This document shows, one piece after another, positions 4,999-5,143 of a DNA stretch of 5,143 nucleotides. The stretch is taken from positions 1 to 5,143 of the forward strand of contig JBEVLT010000021.1 of the NCBI GenBank assembly GCA_040509055.1. The letters are read 5' to 3'. Position 1 is the stretch's first letter. Each line of letters begins with the position of its first letter. Made by a program: the position numbers and the translations under genes. Below the pieces are notes generated by a model. That model ran no database searches and was not told the DNA's origin. It saw only the letters and a program-made list of their open reading frames with translations. Origin of the DNA: JAJKIP01 sp040509055 (GTDB lineage: Bacteria; Bacteroidota; Bacteroidia; Chitinophagales; Chitinophagaceae).

Positions 4999-5143
4999 TT
5001 GATAGACTTTCTCGGAGAATTCGAGGCCACTTTGGATGCAAAGGGGCGCTTCCTACTCCCGGCGGGTTTCAAAAAACAGCTGGGGGACGAGAGTCTGCAT
5101 TTTGTTATCAACAGAGGTTTTGAGAAGTGTTTGTGTCTGTACC
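4999..5143 (+). CDS. mraZ: Transcriptional regulator MraZ, 5' part (cut by the window end)
   Basis: The 48 visible codons begin IDFLGEFEATLDAKGRFLLP and end FEKCLCLY. This is the first of the two MraZ (SpoVT-AbrB-like) half-domains. It contains the conserved DAKGR motif (residues 13-17, numbered from the chosen start), whose arginine contacts DNA in the family. MraZ is a ring-forming DNA-binding protein, usually the first gene of the dcw cluster (mraZ, rsmH, ftsL, ftsI, mur genes), and it represses its own operon in E. coli. No ATG exists in frame between the promoter and the conserved domain. TTG codons at 4993 and 4999 are the candidates; I chose 4999 because MIDFLGEFE gives the usual short N-terminus, but 4993 (adding Met-Ile, with the 4999 codon read as Leu) is possible. 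No Shine-Dalgarno site is seen. An operator-like repeat array lies just upstream. Confidence 0.93.
   Translation, partial: MIDFLGEFEATLDAKGRFLLPAGFKKQLGDESLHFVINRGFEKCLCLY

Larger units (their letters stand above)
4881..5000. other. A/T-rich segment beside the DnaA boxes (candidate unwinding element)
   Basis: By hand count only 31 of these 120 bases are G or C, about 26%, against roughly half or more in the flanking genes. Bases 4911-4930 hold a single G in 20. Runs of five or six As at 4910-4914, 4917-4922, 4925-4929 and 4947-4951 suggest intrinsic bending. The segment would serve as a duplex unwinding element if this is an origin; it also contains the mraZ promoter, whose A tracts could act as an upstream element. 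Confidence 0.45.

Overview
The window looks like chromosome from a member of the Bacteroidota, most likely Chitinophagaceae (Chitinophaga-like). The evidence is a short 86-residue ATP synthase epsilon subunit directly behind atpD, Bacteroidota-type MraZ and QueA sequences, weak or absent Shine-Dalgarno sites, and promoters of the Bacteroidota type (-7 box TAnnTTTG instead of TATAAT). All genes are ordinary core genes. No insertion sequence, CRISPR, tRNA or rRNA is visible.

Layout. Bases 2-55 are the last codons of atpD, then atpC (153-413, +), closed by a strong intrinsic terminator (437-473). Converging on it from the right is a minus-strand pair: yqgE (1851-1300) followed 67 bases later by a DUF4197 lipoprotein gene (1232-501). 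A 231-base divergent spacer (1852-2082) holds several inverted repeats, a perfect -7 box and a 13-codon leader ORF. A membrane sensor histidine kinase follows (2083-3423, +, GTG start) with no response regulator beside it. It ends 4 bases from the end of queA (4666-3428, -), which encodes the tRNA queuosine enzyme. At the right edge mraZ, normally first gene of the division and cell wall (dcw) cluster, begins on the plus strand from a TTG codon and is cut by the window end.

The most interesting part is the 332-base spacer between the divergent queA and mraZ genes. It holds an array of DnaA-box-like 9-mers starting at 4792, 4803, 4813 and 4824, built as two 21-bp units, so the boxes lie on one face of the helix. 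A further exact DnaA-type box lies on the other strand (4905-4913). The array is followed by about 120 bases of 74% A+T. Inside that stretch is a good promoter for mraZ, overlapped by three 10-bp repeats of the AAAGTG/TGGGA type, which resemble a MraZ autoregulatory operator. The region is therefore a candidate replication origin, or a DnaA-controlled division promoter, joined to a MraZ operator. That reading is inference from motifs. The gene calls rest on clear family motifs.
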